From contig NZ_WUEY01000006.1 of the NCBI RefSeq assembly GCF_010668395.1, positions 1 through 64,000 of the forward strand: DNA of 64,000 bases, written 5' to 3'. The position numbers were made by a program, and so were the translations under genes. The stretch is from Martinezella lusitana (GTDB lineage Bacteria; Pseudomonadota; Alphaproteobacteria; Rhizobiales; Rhizobiaceae). The notes beneath the pieces were generated by a model that did not search any database, had not been told where the DNA came from, and worked only from the letters and a program-made list of their open reading frames with translations. Shown piece by piece: positions 56,501 to 64,000 of this stretch. Position 1 is the stretch's first letter. Every line of letters begins with the position of its first letter.

Positions 56501-59500
56501 AGGCCGTGATCGCGCCGGCAGCGATCTTCGCCGTCGTGACTGCATTCGCAGCCAGGGCGTCCGTTGTGATCGCGCCGGCAGCGATGGACGCGGCGGTGAC
56601 GGCGTTAGCGGCGATCTTGGCGGCGGTGATCGCACCATCGACAATGAGGCTGCCTGTATTGCGCCGCTGGCAGGAGACGAAGCCGATCTGGTAGCTGCCG
56701 GTTGTGATCGCGCTGCTGTTCGTCGTGAAATCGACCCAAGCATAGACAGCGCCCGCAGGGACCGACGAACTGAAATTATACTCTGTGTAGGTCGCTGCAC
56801 CATTAGCTGGGATGGTAACGGCACCCGTTCCGACCAAGGTCGATTTGTCCGCTTGCATGTAACGAATGCGGAGCGAGATTGCCGTATTCGGAGCGCCGGT
56901 CACTTTCGCAAAAGTCTGCAAAAAGTATTGCTCGCCCGCGACGACCGGGAAGATATTGATGTTTCGCGAGACGATGCCGTTAAGGCCGGGACCCACATTG
57001 AGGTAGCAGTTCCCGACGTAGGCGCTTGCCGGATCGTTTACGATGGAGGAAGCCGCCGTCATGGTCCAAGAGCCATTGCCATCGGCGAAGTTCGGGTTCT
57101 CAACGCGGTTCGTGAAGTCGGCCAAAACCATCTTGTCGGCGGTGATCGCACCGGCCGCGATGTTCGCGGCGACGACGGCGTTTGCCGCGATCTTTCCAGC
57201 CGTGACAGCGTTCGCGGCAAGCTCATTGGCAGTGACCGCGCCGGCAGAGAGCTTCGCCGTCGTAACCGCACCGGCCGCGATCTGTGTCGCGCCGATCGCG
57301 CCGGCAGCGACCTGACCAGCCGTGATCGTGTTCGCCGCAATCTGAGCAGCGGTGACAGCGCCGGCCGCAATTTTTCCGGTGGTGACCGCATTGGCGGCGA
57401 TCTCGTTCGCTGTCACAGCTCCTGCAGCAAGAGCAGCCGTCGTCACCGAACCGGCAGCCAGGGCGTTGGCGGTGATGCCGCCATCAACGATCAGGCTTGC
57501 CGCGTTAGCCCGTCGCAGCACGATGCGATCATATTGCAGCGTGAGAGCCGTCGTGCTGGTGTTGTAAAGCCTCGGCTGCGCATAGGCAGCTCCTGCCGGA
57601 ACAGTGACTTGTCCGCTGTACGTTGCCCAATCCGTGCTGATCGGCTTGTTACCGACTATATCGGTGAACTGGGTCCCCAAAGCCGCCTTGTTGGCGTCGA
57701 ACCACATAAGCCTGTAGTAACCGCCATTGGAGGATGTATCGGTGGTCCCGCTCTTCAGCGCAGTCTCGAAATACAGGACCTCGCCTGCAATGACCGGGAT
57801 CATCGCCGCAGTCCGAAGTTCTCCGTTGACGGCAGCTGCGCTCTTCACAGTCTGAAGGCTGTAGGACCCGCTCTGCCCCCCAATGATGTAGGAGGCCGTG
57901 ACCTGTGCGGGATTCGCTGGAGTCCAATAATCGCCGATATTTGTCGTGTCTTCCCAGCGCCCATTGGGGACGAGGTTCTCGAAATCCTGCAGCTGAAGGC
58001 TCTTCGCGGAGACGGCACCCGCCGCGATGTTCGTGGCGACGACGGCGTTGGCCGCGATCTTCCCAGCCGTGACGGCACTCGCGGCAAGCTCATTGGCGGT
58101 GACCGCGCCGGCAGAGAGCTTCGCCGTCGTAACAGCGCCGGCCGCGATCTGTGTCGCGCCGATCGCGCCGGCCGAGATCTGCCCGGCCGTGATCGTGTTG
58201 GCCGCGATCTGCGTTGCCGTGACGGCTCCTGCTGCGATGGCGTTTGTGGTGATTGCCCCAGCAGAGATCGCCGCCGCAATAACGGCGCCGGCCGCGATCT
58301 TGGCGGCAATGACGGAATTGGCGGCCAGTTCGTTCGCGGTGACAGCGCCAGCCGCGAGCTTCGGCGTCGAGATCGCGCCATCCGTGATTTGCGTGCTGGT
58401 GATTTGGCCGGTGACCTTGGCGGCGGCGACCGCACCAATCTGCGCGTCGGTTAGCTGACCGGTGATGTCGGTCGCAGGCGTGGCCGACGTCCAGGCCGTC
58501 CCGGTGTACCGATAGAGCTTGTCATCCGTGGTCAGGTAGACGGTGCGCCCCTCGATATTGCCCGTCGTTGGCAGCACGGCAACGATCTCGACCGGCCGGA
58601 TACCGTTCGCAAACTTCGTGGTCGTGACGGCAGCATCAGCGATCTTGGCGGCCGTCACGGAAGCGTCGGCCAGCTTGGTGGCATCCACCGCTAACGCTGC
58701 AAGCTTCGAATTCGTGACGGCAGCATCCGCAATCTGCGAGGAAACCAGCGTGCCGGTGACCTTGGCAGCAGCGACGGCCGCAATCTGACCGTCCGTCAAC
58801 TGACCGGTGATATCGGTAGAAGGCGTGGCCGACGTCCAGGCGCTCCCGGTGTATCGATAGAGCTTGTCATCGGTGGTCAGGTAGACCATCCGTCCCTCAA
58901 TATTGCCCGTCGTCGGCAAGGCAGCGACGATCTCGACCGGCCGGATGCCGTTCGCAAACTTCGTGGTCGTGACGGCAGCATCAGCGATCTTGGCGGCAGT
59001 GACGGAGGCATCTGCGAGTTTGGTGGCGTCTACCGCCAATGCGGCGAGCTTCGAATTCGTGATGGCCGCGTCGGCGATCTGCGAGGATACCAGCGTGCCG
59101 GTGACCTTGGCGGCGGCGACGGCCGCGATCTGCGCATCCGTCAACTGACCGGTGATGTCGGTCGAAGGCGTGGCCGACGTCCAGGCGCTACCGGTATAGC
59201 GATAGAGCTTGTCGTCGGTGGTCAGGTAGACCATCCGCCCCTCAATATTGCCCGTCGTCGGCAAGGCAGCGACGATCTCGACCGGCCGGATGCCGTTCGC
59301 AAACTTCGTGGTCGTGACGGCAGCATCGGCGATCTTGGCGGCCGTCACGGACGCATCAGCCAGCTTGGTCGCATCCACCGCCAATGCGGCAAGCTTCGAA
59401 CTCGTGATGGCGGCATCGGCGATCTGAGAGGAAACCAGCGCGCCGGTGACCTTCGCGGCGGCAATCGCGGCAATCTGATCGTCGGTCAACTGACCGGTGA

Positions 59501-61889
59501 CCTTGGATGCGGCAACAGCGGCAATCTGGGCGTCGGTCAGTGTGCCGTTGATATCGGCCGAGGCGACGGCAGTCGTCCAGGCGCTGTTGTGGTAGCGATA
59601 AAGCTTGCCGTCCGTCGTTAGAAATACCTGCCGCCCTTCGACGTTGCCCGTCGTTGGAAGGGTCGAGACGACTTCCACCGCCTTGATGCTCGATGCAAGC
59701 TTGGTGGCATCAACCACGCCCTGGGCGAGCTTGGCGGCGGTCACCGCACCATCTGCGAGTTTCGTCGAGATAACCGCGCCGCTGGCCAGGACGTCAGCGG
59801 TGACTGCGGCAACTTGAAGTTTCGCAGTCGAGACCGCCTCGTCGGCGAGCTTGAGGTTCGTGACTGCCTCATCCATGATCTTGGCGGCTGTCACGGCAGC
59901 ATCAGCGATCTTGGAGGCGATGATAGACCCATCGAGGACGTCAGCGCTCTGGATGAGGACGTTCGGCGTCTTGACGGGCAGCCAATCCGACCAGCTGGTG
60001 GTGCGGTTGGATTTCGGGAGGTATCTCCCCCTCGCCTCGTAGTCGGTATTGGAGATCATCCATTGGCCGGAGATGATCCACGAATATGGTTCGTCATATC
60101 GGTTGCTGTCGCTGTCGAAGACAAGCACACCGGTCTCCTTAAGCCGAACCTGGACCCAGACACGAGTCACATCGTCCTGGTCGGGCGCGCAGCTGATCTT
60201 GATCGCCGGCCGGCGATCGATGCCTCCCGAGTCCTTGATAGTCGACGGCTCGACCGACCATCCGTACATCGGCTGCGCAGGAGCCGTGATCGGACCAATC
60301 CATCCGGTCGCGGTCGGCAACTGCATGCTTGCATTCCAGTCGTAGTCCGAAGGATCAATTTCCTTCAGCATCACCAACTGATTGAAGGTCTGATGCCCCG
60401 TGATCGTGGTGACGAGGAATTTCTTGTTGACATAGCCGTTCTTGTCGGACGTCCAAGACACCACATCGTTCGGCTCGAGCGGATACGCATCCGGCGGCAG
60501 ATGGAACTGGTGAATACGGAAACGACGCTCCTCCTGGAGGATCGCCACCATAAGGCGCTGCACCTGGTTGGCGAACGGCACAGCATCGAAGGTCACACTA
60601 TCGGGTAGCCGGCGATTTCCGTCTTGCGCCTCAAGAGTATCGGAGTACCGACCAGGTGCGTCCTTGTTCGCCCACTTTTCCGTAGGCTCGGGGTATGTGG
60701 CTTCGATCGCATTTACGGTGTCGTCGAGGCTCGGGAAAGGCTCAAAACTCTGACCTTCGGTGACAAGGACATCATTGTCAGTGAACGCATAAACGGCGCC
60801 GCCGGGGGCGCCAACGAGCAATTTGAAAATGCCTCCGACTTCCGCGAGACGTCCATTGCAAGCCGCGCGGAGCTTCTCGATCGCATCAGACGGCTTCTCG
60901 TCTCCGTGAAACTCGTACCCAGCCTGATAGGCGGGCTCTGTCGTTCCATCAGCGAGAGCCACCCTCGCATCGCATGCGTTCGCCGCCGCAATCCAGTTCG
61001 ACGAGGGCAATCGATAAGCGGCAAGGTTCTGACCGCCATACACCCACGTTCCGTTGTAATAGATGCCGCGGATGATGTTGTAGATGATAACGGCAGGGTT
61101 CTGTGTCCGCTCCCAAGTGCCCGGATCATTCCAACGATGAGAGCCATTGCCGCCGTTGGTCGAGTCCTTGCGAACATCGTAGAACTTCGCCGGATGCGGC
61201 TCGTACATTCCCTGCGGGATGCCCGAGAAAAGATCTGTGTTGTAGCGAGCCGTAAGGATCACAACCTGGCAGCCGAGGCCGATCATGTCGTCGTTCCACG
61301 GACGATCCGGATCCGAGCCAAACTTCGCACGCAGGAAAGGATCGGCCGCGGTCTGCGTTCCATCTAGATATTTTATCCAGAGATAGTCTTTCCCGTTGGC
61401 AGTCCGGTATTGGATGACAGGATAGCCCCGACCGTCCGGATGTGGCTGGTCCCAGAGGACCCCGCACAACTGGTCATCGATCCATACGCTGGTGATGCCC
61501 AGTGGACCGGCGTAGTTTGGGATGTTTCCGACCTCGATGACGTCGGTGACGTAGGCGTTCGGTGTCTTGCCGTCGTCGCCCCACGCACCGATATACTTGC
61601 GCCGCCCGGCGGTTGCGAATTTGCCTCCGATGAAAGTAATGGGCTGATCATCGCCCATCTGGACTTCGATCTGTGTACCGGTCTGTTCGGCATCTGGCTT
61701 CTTTGTCTTTTGGAGAAGCGAGAGCCCAAAGGTGAATGCGAGCCCGAAACCGAGTGAAACGATCTGACCAGCGGTGGTCGCGGCAAACGCGGCGCCGAAC
61801 AGCGCGATAGTAATCGGTTCCGCATGGGCGAGCGACGTCGACGCCGCGTAGATCGCAGTCGAGGCAATCAGCAGTTTTTTCAGATTCAT
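53517..61889 (-). CDS. Giant modular phage tail tip / fibre protein (2,790 residues)
   Basis: A hydrophobic, signal-like N-terminus (1-24) is followed by a J/tip-attachment-type domain of about 40-640 (GITSVWIDDQ, AAYRLPSSNWI, LPPDAYPLEPNDVVSW). From about 660-720 short KLADAAVTAAK-type repeats begin. Residues of about 730-1160 hold near-identical 115-residue units (KFANGIRPVE to AAVTTT). After that, runs of a 10-residue repeat (IAAGAVTAxx) alternate with five beta-rich modules of about 150-200 residues. These start near 1301 (DFENLVPNG), 1590 (DFTNRVENP), 1881 (DWENLIPDN), 2173 (KNLLQNANF) and 2450 (DFSNMADNG), and most end LIVDG-I. They look like galactose-binding-type carbohydrate modules. 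The C-terminus has a Gly/Ser-rich loop. Inferred to be the host-recognition fibre fused to the tail tip. Start overlaps the NlpC-like stop by one base. Confidence 0.88.
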   Translation of the reverse strand: MNLKKLLIASTAIYAASTSLAHAEPITIALFGAAFAATTAGQIVSLGFGLAFTFGLSLLQKTKKPDAEQTGTQIEVQMGDDQPITFIGGKFATAGRRKYIGAWGDDGKTPNAYVTDVIEVGNIPNYAGPLGITSVWIDDQLCGVLWDQPHPDGRGYPVIQYRTANGKDYLWIKYLDGTQTAADPFLRAKFGSDPDRPWNDDMIGLGCQVVILTARYNTDLFSGIPQGMYEPHPAKFYDVRKDSTNGGNGSHRWNDPGTWERTQNPAVIIYNIIRGIYYNGTWVYGGQNLAAYRLPSSNWIAAANACDARVALADGTTEPAYQAGYEFHGDEKPSDAIEKLRAACNGRLAEVGGIFKLLVGAPGGAVYAFTDNDVLVTEGQSFEPFPSLDDTVNAIEATYPEPTEKWANKDAPGRYSDTLEAQDGNRRLPDSVTFDAVPFANQVQRLMVAILQEERRFRIHQFHLPPDAYPLEPNDVVSWTSDKNGYVNKKFLVTTITGHQTFNQLVMLKEIDPSDYDWNASMQLPTATGWIGPITAPAQPMYGWSVEPSTIKDSGGIDRRPAIKISCAPDQDDVTRVWVQVRLKETGVLVFDSDSNRYDEPYSWIISGQWMISNTDYEARGRYLPKSNRTTSWSDWLPVKTPNVLIQSADVLDGSIIASKIADAAVTAAKIMDEAVTNLKLADEAVSTAKLQVAAVTADVLASGAVISTKLADGAVTAAKLAQGVVDATKLASSIKAVEVVSTLPTTGNVEGRQVFLTTDGKLYRYHNSAWTTAVASADINGTLTDAQIAAVAASKVTGQLTDDQIAAIAAAKVTGALVSSQIADAAITSSKLAALAVDATKLADASVTAAKIADAAVTTTKFANGIRPVEIVAALPTTGNIEGRMVYLTTDDKLYRYTGSAWTSATPSTDITGQLTDAQIAAVAAAKVTGTLVSSQIADAAITNSKLAALAVDATKLADASVTAAKIADAAVTTTKFANGIRPVEIVAALPTTGNIEGRMVYLTTDDKLYRYTGSAWTSATPSTDITGQLTDGQIAAVAAAKVTGTLVSSQIADAAVTNSKLAALAVDATKLADASVTAAKIADAAVTTTKFANGIRPVEIVAVLPTTGNIEGRTVYLTTDDKLYRYTGTAWTSATPATDITGQLTDAQIGAVAAAKVTGQITSTQITDGAISTPKLAAGAVTANELAANSVIAAKIAAGAVIAAAISAGAITTNAIAAGAVTATQIAANTITAGQISAGAIGATQIAAGAVTTAKLSAGAVTANELAASAVTAGKIAANAVVATNIAAGAVSAKSLQLQDFENLVPNGRWEDTTNIGDYWTPANPAQVTASYIIGGQSGSYSLQTVKSAAAVNGELRTAAMIPVIAGEVLYFETALKSGTTDTSSNGGYYRLMWFDANKAALGTQFTDIVGNKPISTDWATYSGQVTVPAGAAYAQPRLYNTSTTALTLQYDRIVLRRANAASLIVDGGITANALAAGSVTTAALAAGAVTANEIAANAVTTGKIAAGAVTAAQIAANTITAGQVAAGAIGATQIAAGAVTTAKLSAGAVTANELAANAVTAGKIAANAVVAANIAAGAITADKMVLADFTNRVENPNFADGNGSWTMTAASSIVNDPASAYVGNCYLNVGPGLNGIVSRNINIFPVVAGEQYFLQTFAKVTGAPNTAISLRIRYMQADKSTLVGTGAVTIPANGAATYTEYNFSSSVPAGAVYAWVDFTTNSSAITTGSYQIGFVSCQRRNTGSLIVDGAITAAKIAANAVTAASIAAGAITTDALAANAVTTAKIAAGAITASQIAANTITAGQIAANTLTAGQIAAGAIGATQIAADAVTTAKIAAGAVTASELAANAVTAGKISANAVVAGNVAANAITARELILQDWENLIPDNQLQSPAAWSSLNNAVVNPATTQAFSSKGAIDYTYVAGASYLQILQSQPFAVVSGQPYLASAQAIRTSGTMYGLWLRVHWLDANGNLLNPDTYVTIVSYGTAGGGTAAGMQAFSAEITPPATAFGALVRGYIHRDYTDGNVSIGGISFLRKATANLIVDGTITGTKIAATTITAGNIAAGTLTAAQIAASAITATQLAAGAVTTAKLAAGAVTANELAASAVTAGKIAANAVTSGTIAANAVTAGTIAAGAVSASQIAAGAITADKLASNAVTTNALAVGSGKNLLQNANFASGTDCWAYTLGGGSTPVTFALRQPPATWSGAAQPTLMVDKESGPDTGSTYVDVRWKRPDEASLAVVNLKYGVPCTAGESFEATAYIAAHRCICELRIEWRDATGATLGYSSVDTNNANSSSSTDPDTWPRLRTVGVAPTGAVCAGIHMRKRDTNAGQTTSYMFVNKPMLCRIPAGATEPTPWSDAGVVLITPNGIVANAVTADDIAANAVTAGKIAANAVTAGTIAAGAVTATTIAGGTITGDKLAANTIGADQIAANAITAKQLVLTDFSNMADNGWQTGTLDGWTTQNVQSFANDPTAGDAAGYVLQSLGRDCARSNFVAVTPGDVYAFDVWVKNADANVAQVTAITMTPSGTVAYAAVTSTTTKNGWVRLQGRYTVASGVSKLAMLLQVVKTAGTGSSCYWSNPVMRRAVSAELIVDGSITASAIAANAITAAQIATGAITTDKLILGGVTYDKIATGAVTAITSARAYYSQTIPANGTVDLTAAGVVVAGDGRVNVSTMTLGLYNKNGNSQSAQPINVSILRDGTVIFGQVYYLGVVQTQVTSNGGSGGSGGVTQTTYTAGLVSIPVLYDEPGAGYHVYTLRINCPDNTIVWNESNIIATAFKR
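58407..59445. repeat. 345-bp tandem repeat inside the tail-fibre gene
   Basis: The landmark CTCGACCGGCCGGA occurs at 58587, 58932 and 59277, exactly 345 bp apart (115 codons). Copies differ at only a few bases per line. A fourth, more diverged unit lies further N-terminal (to about 59,720), with an extra 51 bp (17 codons). Confidence 0.9.
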
Positions 61890-62314
61890 TATCCGACCTT
61901 GAAGGCTCGCTTCGCGTCGAGAAGATCGACTGTGCCGACGCCGTTAGGCATCAGGACGAAAATGCGCTCGCCGTTCACAACGCCGAGCGCGTAGCCAAAT
62001 GGGGATTCGACTGGGATCGCGGCTATATCGCCAACATGAGCAAGCGACGGATGTACTTCGGGCAAGAAGCTGGCGACCATGTCACCGATATTTTCAAACC
62101 CTGCAGCGCGCATCACCTTCAGCGCGCCAGCTGCCGTTTTATACGTGCCGCGATACTCGGCAGCGCAATCGACACCGGTGATCGCAAGTGCCATGTTGCC
62201 AGCGAGGCCCACCACGCAATCGTGGCCATCCCAGTTGAAGGGCGTCCGCCACATCCTGTCGATCTCTTCGGCGAAGCGCCGGCGCCAATCGTCGACTCTC
62301 GTGAGTTCAATCAT
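61889..62314 (-). CDS. Phage tail-tip-associated cysteine peptidase-like protein (DUF6950/NlpC-like)
   Basis: 141 residues from the ATG at 62314, which makes an ATGA overlap with the previous gene. FNWDGHDCVVGLAGNMALAI has a Cys33 at the position of the NlpC/P60-type nucleophile, and SLAHVGDIAAIPV carries a His at the expected partner site. Equivalent genes sit just before the tail tip protein in lambda-like phages and gene transfer agents and help the tail pass the cell wall. Enzyme activity is inferred. Confidence 0.72.
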   Translation of the reverse strand: MIELTRVDDWRRRFAEEIDRMWRTPFNWDGHDCVVGLAGNMALAITGVDCAAEYRGTYKTAAGALKVMRAAGFENIGDMVASFLPEVHPSLAHVGDIAAIPVESPFGYALGVVNGERIFVLMPNGVGTVDLLDAKRAFKVG

Positions 62315-62937
62315 TTGGACTTCTGCCCCCAAGGGATGGACCAGTTTTTCACCGTGCTGGAATATTTGCCGAACTGGTCGTTGGACCGGCGCTTCTGACC
62401 CTCGTAGGAACTCTTCTGAGGGTTAGTCCGGTTGAGCATGGAGATCGCATCCGAGATCACGTTCACGGTGATTTTGCCGTCTTGGCCGATCGAAGGGGTA
62501 TCGATCGGAGCACCATCGACCTGGCCCAGGAATGCTATCGAGGGGGTTGCCGACAGTGCGCCAGTGCTCGGGTTGATCGTCATCTCGTGGATTTCGACCT
62601 TTGCCAGACGAAGATCGTACCCGCGCACCAGCTGCTGAGCGATGTCGGCAATCTGGCTCATCTCGAGGCTGATTGTCTGAGCGGTCATGTCCGAGACGCG
62701 AGGCGTGTCTCCAGTGTCCAAATTCATTGCACCGTAATAAGTACGGGCTTCAGGAAGCCCCGTGGTGCCGCTGGTCACAGACACATTGATATCGTCATCT
62801 CCGGTCCAGAGCCCGAGCGTCACAGGGGCTCCCGACGCTATCGTCTTTGCGATGAACCAGACGAAGGTCCGCGGGATGATCCCGGTCTCCCGTGCGGAAA
62901 TCAGCGCGTTGTAGAAATTTCCGTCTATCGCACGCAT
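62311..62937 (-). CDS. DUF2163-like phage tail protein
   Basis: 208 residues. The N-terminus FYNALISARETGIIPRTFVWF and the end MLNRTNPQKSSYEGQKRRSN with YSSTVKNWSIPWG fit the DUF2163/BR0599-type baseplate hub proteins known from gene transfer agents and alphaproteobacterial siphophages. Lies between the distal-tail-like gene (6 bp upstream) and the NlpC-like gene. Confidence 0.72.
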   Translation of the reverse strand: MRAIDGNFYNALISARETGIIPRTFVWFIAKTIASGAPVTLGLWTGDDDINVSVTSGTTGLPEARTYYGAMNLDTGDTPRVSDMTAQTISLEMSQIADIAQQLVRGYDLRLAKVEIHEMTINPSTGALSATPSIAFLGQVDGAPIDTPSIGQDGKITVNVISDAISMLNRTNPQKSSYEGQKRRSNDQFGKYSSTVKNWSIPWGQKSK

Positions 62938-62943
62938 CGGAGC

Positions 62944-63600
62944 TCACTTCTTTTGAATAGCTTTGAAGGTCGCCCCAGTGGTCGTGTGGTCGACACCGGT
63001 CGTTCCAGGATTGTGGCTGCCCGGGAAAAGCACGCATTTGCAGAACGGCTTGATGAGTGCGACCGAAATCCCTGTGGCGGATCCGACAGCCAAATTCGGG
63101 AAGATGCCGAACTCCGGCGTTTTTCCGTTCGAGCCGGCAGTGACCGTTTCCGAGATCTCGTGGAAGGCGTAGCGCTGGACGCTGCTGCCGAAAATGAATG
63201 ACAATTTGTCGCCAACCGTCAGCACATAGCCTGGAGGTAAGCCAGCCAAACTCAAAGAGGCATTGTCGGCGCCGAGGCTATTGATGGTTACGGCATTCTG
63301 GCCAAGCCTTGCGCCGTCGGGATCGGCTTGGGGGAAGCGGCTCAACGGATCGTAAAGGAAGAAGGCGAGCCTCGATCCCTGGAGCTTCCGGATCCGCGCC
63401 GCTGCCTGCTTGGCCTGGTCTGCCGAACACTGTTTCAGGTTGATGGTAGCCAACCAAAGGGGTGGCGCGAGCTCTGCTGTCCAAACCCGTCCGTCGCCAG
63501 TACCGGACGACTCGTCGTTGCGTTGGATGTCCCAGATTACAGTTTCGATATTCAGACGATCGGCAAAATCCGCGAACGAATATGGCGTCACAATTGTCAT
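62944..63600 (-). CDS. Phage distal-tail-like protein
   Basis: 218 residues, beta-rich. It contains RVWTAELAPPLWLATINLK and QGSRLAFFLYDP, a pattern seen in proteins encoded between the tape-measure and the DUF2163 hub in rhizobial siphophages. A distal tail role is inferred from position. Ends with a lysine-rich FKAIQKK. Confidence 0.6.
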   Translation of the reverse strand: MTIVTPYSFADFADRLNIETVIWDIQRNDESSGTGDGRVWTAELAPPLWLATINLKQCSADQAKQAAARIRKLQGSRLAFFLYDPLSRFPQADPDGARLGQNAVTINSLGADNASLSLAGLPPGYVLTVGDKLSFIFGSSVQRYAFHEISETVTAGSNGKTPEFGIFPNLAVGSATGISVALIKPFCKCVLFPGSHNPGTTGVDHTTTGATFKAIQKK

Positions 63601-63640
63601 GTGATTTCAATACCTAGCGATTGATTTCTTAAGTTTCGCG

Positions 63641-64000
63641 CTATCGCTTGTTGGGATTGCGCTTGATCTGATTCATGCGGTCCGGCAGCGCGCTGTCGTA
63701 TTGGGAGATGCCCGACTTTACGCTCTTCGAACTTTCAGTCTTGGCAACGCCTGTCACGTAGGTTTGCAGCGTTCCGTCTTCGGCGACCTTCGTCTCAAAA
63801 GAAATGTGGAGGCCATCGACCTGCTTGCTTTGAGAATGCCTGGACAGGCCGGTGGCCATCTTGTTTCCGTTGGCCGCGAGCATTTTGCTGCCGTCGGGGA
63901 GGTACTGAGACGGGGGCACGACACTATTGGGTCGCGCAACGGGGCCACCATCTGCCATCTTCTGTTTTGGCTTCAGCAGGTCCGTTAGCCGACCGCGCTT
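63641..64000 (-). CDS. C-terminal part of the phage tail tape-measure protein (cut by the window edge)
   Basis: The frame stays open to base 64,000 on the minus strand, so the 5' end is missing. The visible end reads FETKVAEDGTLQTYVTGVAK and finishes ALPDRMNQIKRNPNKR, as tape-measure proteins of related prophages do. Position directly before the distal-tail genes supports this. At least 119 residues are in the window; full length unknown. Confidence 0.6.
   Translation of the reverse strand, partial: KRGRLTDLLKPKQKMADGGPVARPNSVVPPSQYLPDGSKMLAANGNKMATGLSRHSQSKQVDGLHISFETKVAEDGTLQTYVTGVAKTESSKSVKSGISQYDSALPDRMNQIKRNPNKR

Larger units (their letters stand above)
39735..64000. mobile_element. Left part of a siphovirus-like prophage integrated in dusA
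   Basis: Starts at the altered 5' end of dusA and carries a tyrosine integrase, two Ku genes, small cargo genes, an SRAP gene, a complete lysis cassette and a tail module with tape-measure, tail tip and giant fibre. Late genes are read toward the integrase. Head, terminase, replication, repressor and attR are not in the window, so intactness cannot be judged, but no broken phage gene was seen in the visible part. Confidence 0.88.

Noticed and set aside
53960..58400. Regular 30-bp periodicity that could be taken for a CRISPR array
   Set aside because: The repeats are contiguous, in frame and degenerate, with no spacers; they encode the fibre decapeptides. No cas genes.
56496..58454. 652-codon plus-strand frame in the tail-fibre region
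   Set aside because: Arg/Asp-rich mirror of the decapeptide repeats. Tail-fibre reading frame is continuous and structured on the minus strand.
53517..64000. Diversity-generating retroelement next to the tail fibre
   Set aside because: No reverse transcriptase, accessory gene or template/variable repeat with A-specific changes was seen. The near-identical 345-bp units differ at mixed bases. It could still lie beyond the window, but nothing here supports it.

Overview
The window looks like chromosome of a Rhizobiaceae member (Rhizobium/Agrobacterium/Sinorhizobium type). It has high GC, dense coding with many ATGA start/stop overlaps, a Usg-family protein, a PdhS/PleC-like histidine kinase, cobT and cobS, an extensin-family lipoprotein, DUF1289, a rhizobial-type intergenic palindrome and an alphaproteobacterial dispersed repeat. 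This rests on reading protein families; no database was searched.

Region 1 (about 1-39.7 kb) is ordinary core chromosome. In order it holds: an OmpA-like envelope protein with a very long Pro/Gln/Ala-rich middle; a polar amino-acid ABC importer (binding protein and two permeases, no ATPase); usg; a methyltransferase; GST, ArsR and SRPBCC genes; an alkanesulfonate operon ssuA-ssuD-ssuC-ssuB; a beta-hydroxyacid dehydrogenase; an Lrp regulator; a uracil-DNA glycosylase-like gene coupled to a thermonuclease; a membrane histidine kinase; dgkA; cobT/cobS; a DUF1289 plus membrane aspartic protease pair; a DMT exporter; a GNAT gene coupled to folC; an ABC-2 exporter pair; envelope genes (extensin-like lipoprotein, two tandem Sel1-repeat proteins, RDD protein); an MFS carrier; uvrB; a cold-shock gene; and dusA.

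Region 2 (about 39.7 kb to the right edge) is the left part of a prophage inserted in the 5' end of dusA, a known phage and island target. The first roughly 20 codons of dusA now appear to come from the element. Next to the junction are a tyrosine integrase and two tandem Ku genes in one apparent operon. They are followed by a plus-strand run of small unknown genes that includes an intact SRAP (HMCES/YedK) abasic-site protein. The late genes run on the minus strand toward the integrase. In transcription order these are the tape-measure C-terminus (cut by the window edge), a distal-tail-like protein, a DUF2163-like protein, a DUF6950/NlpC-like protein, a 2,790-residue tail tip/fibre, accessory tail proteins, holin, SAR-type endolysin, Rz/Rz1 spanins and one more small membrane protein. 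Head, packaging, replication and repressor genes and the right att site must lie beyond base 64,000.

The most interesting points are: (a) an integrase-Ku-Ku operon plus SRAP carried by one prophage, a possible phage-borne DNA-end protection or repair module; (b) the giant tail protein, with a 345-bp-period internal repeat, decapeptide repeats and five candidate glycan-binding modules; (c) a gene-poor 750-bp stretch holding three diverged, gap-free copies of a 59-bp element; and (d) several plus-strand intrinsic terminators with no upstream gene, which may end small RNAs.
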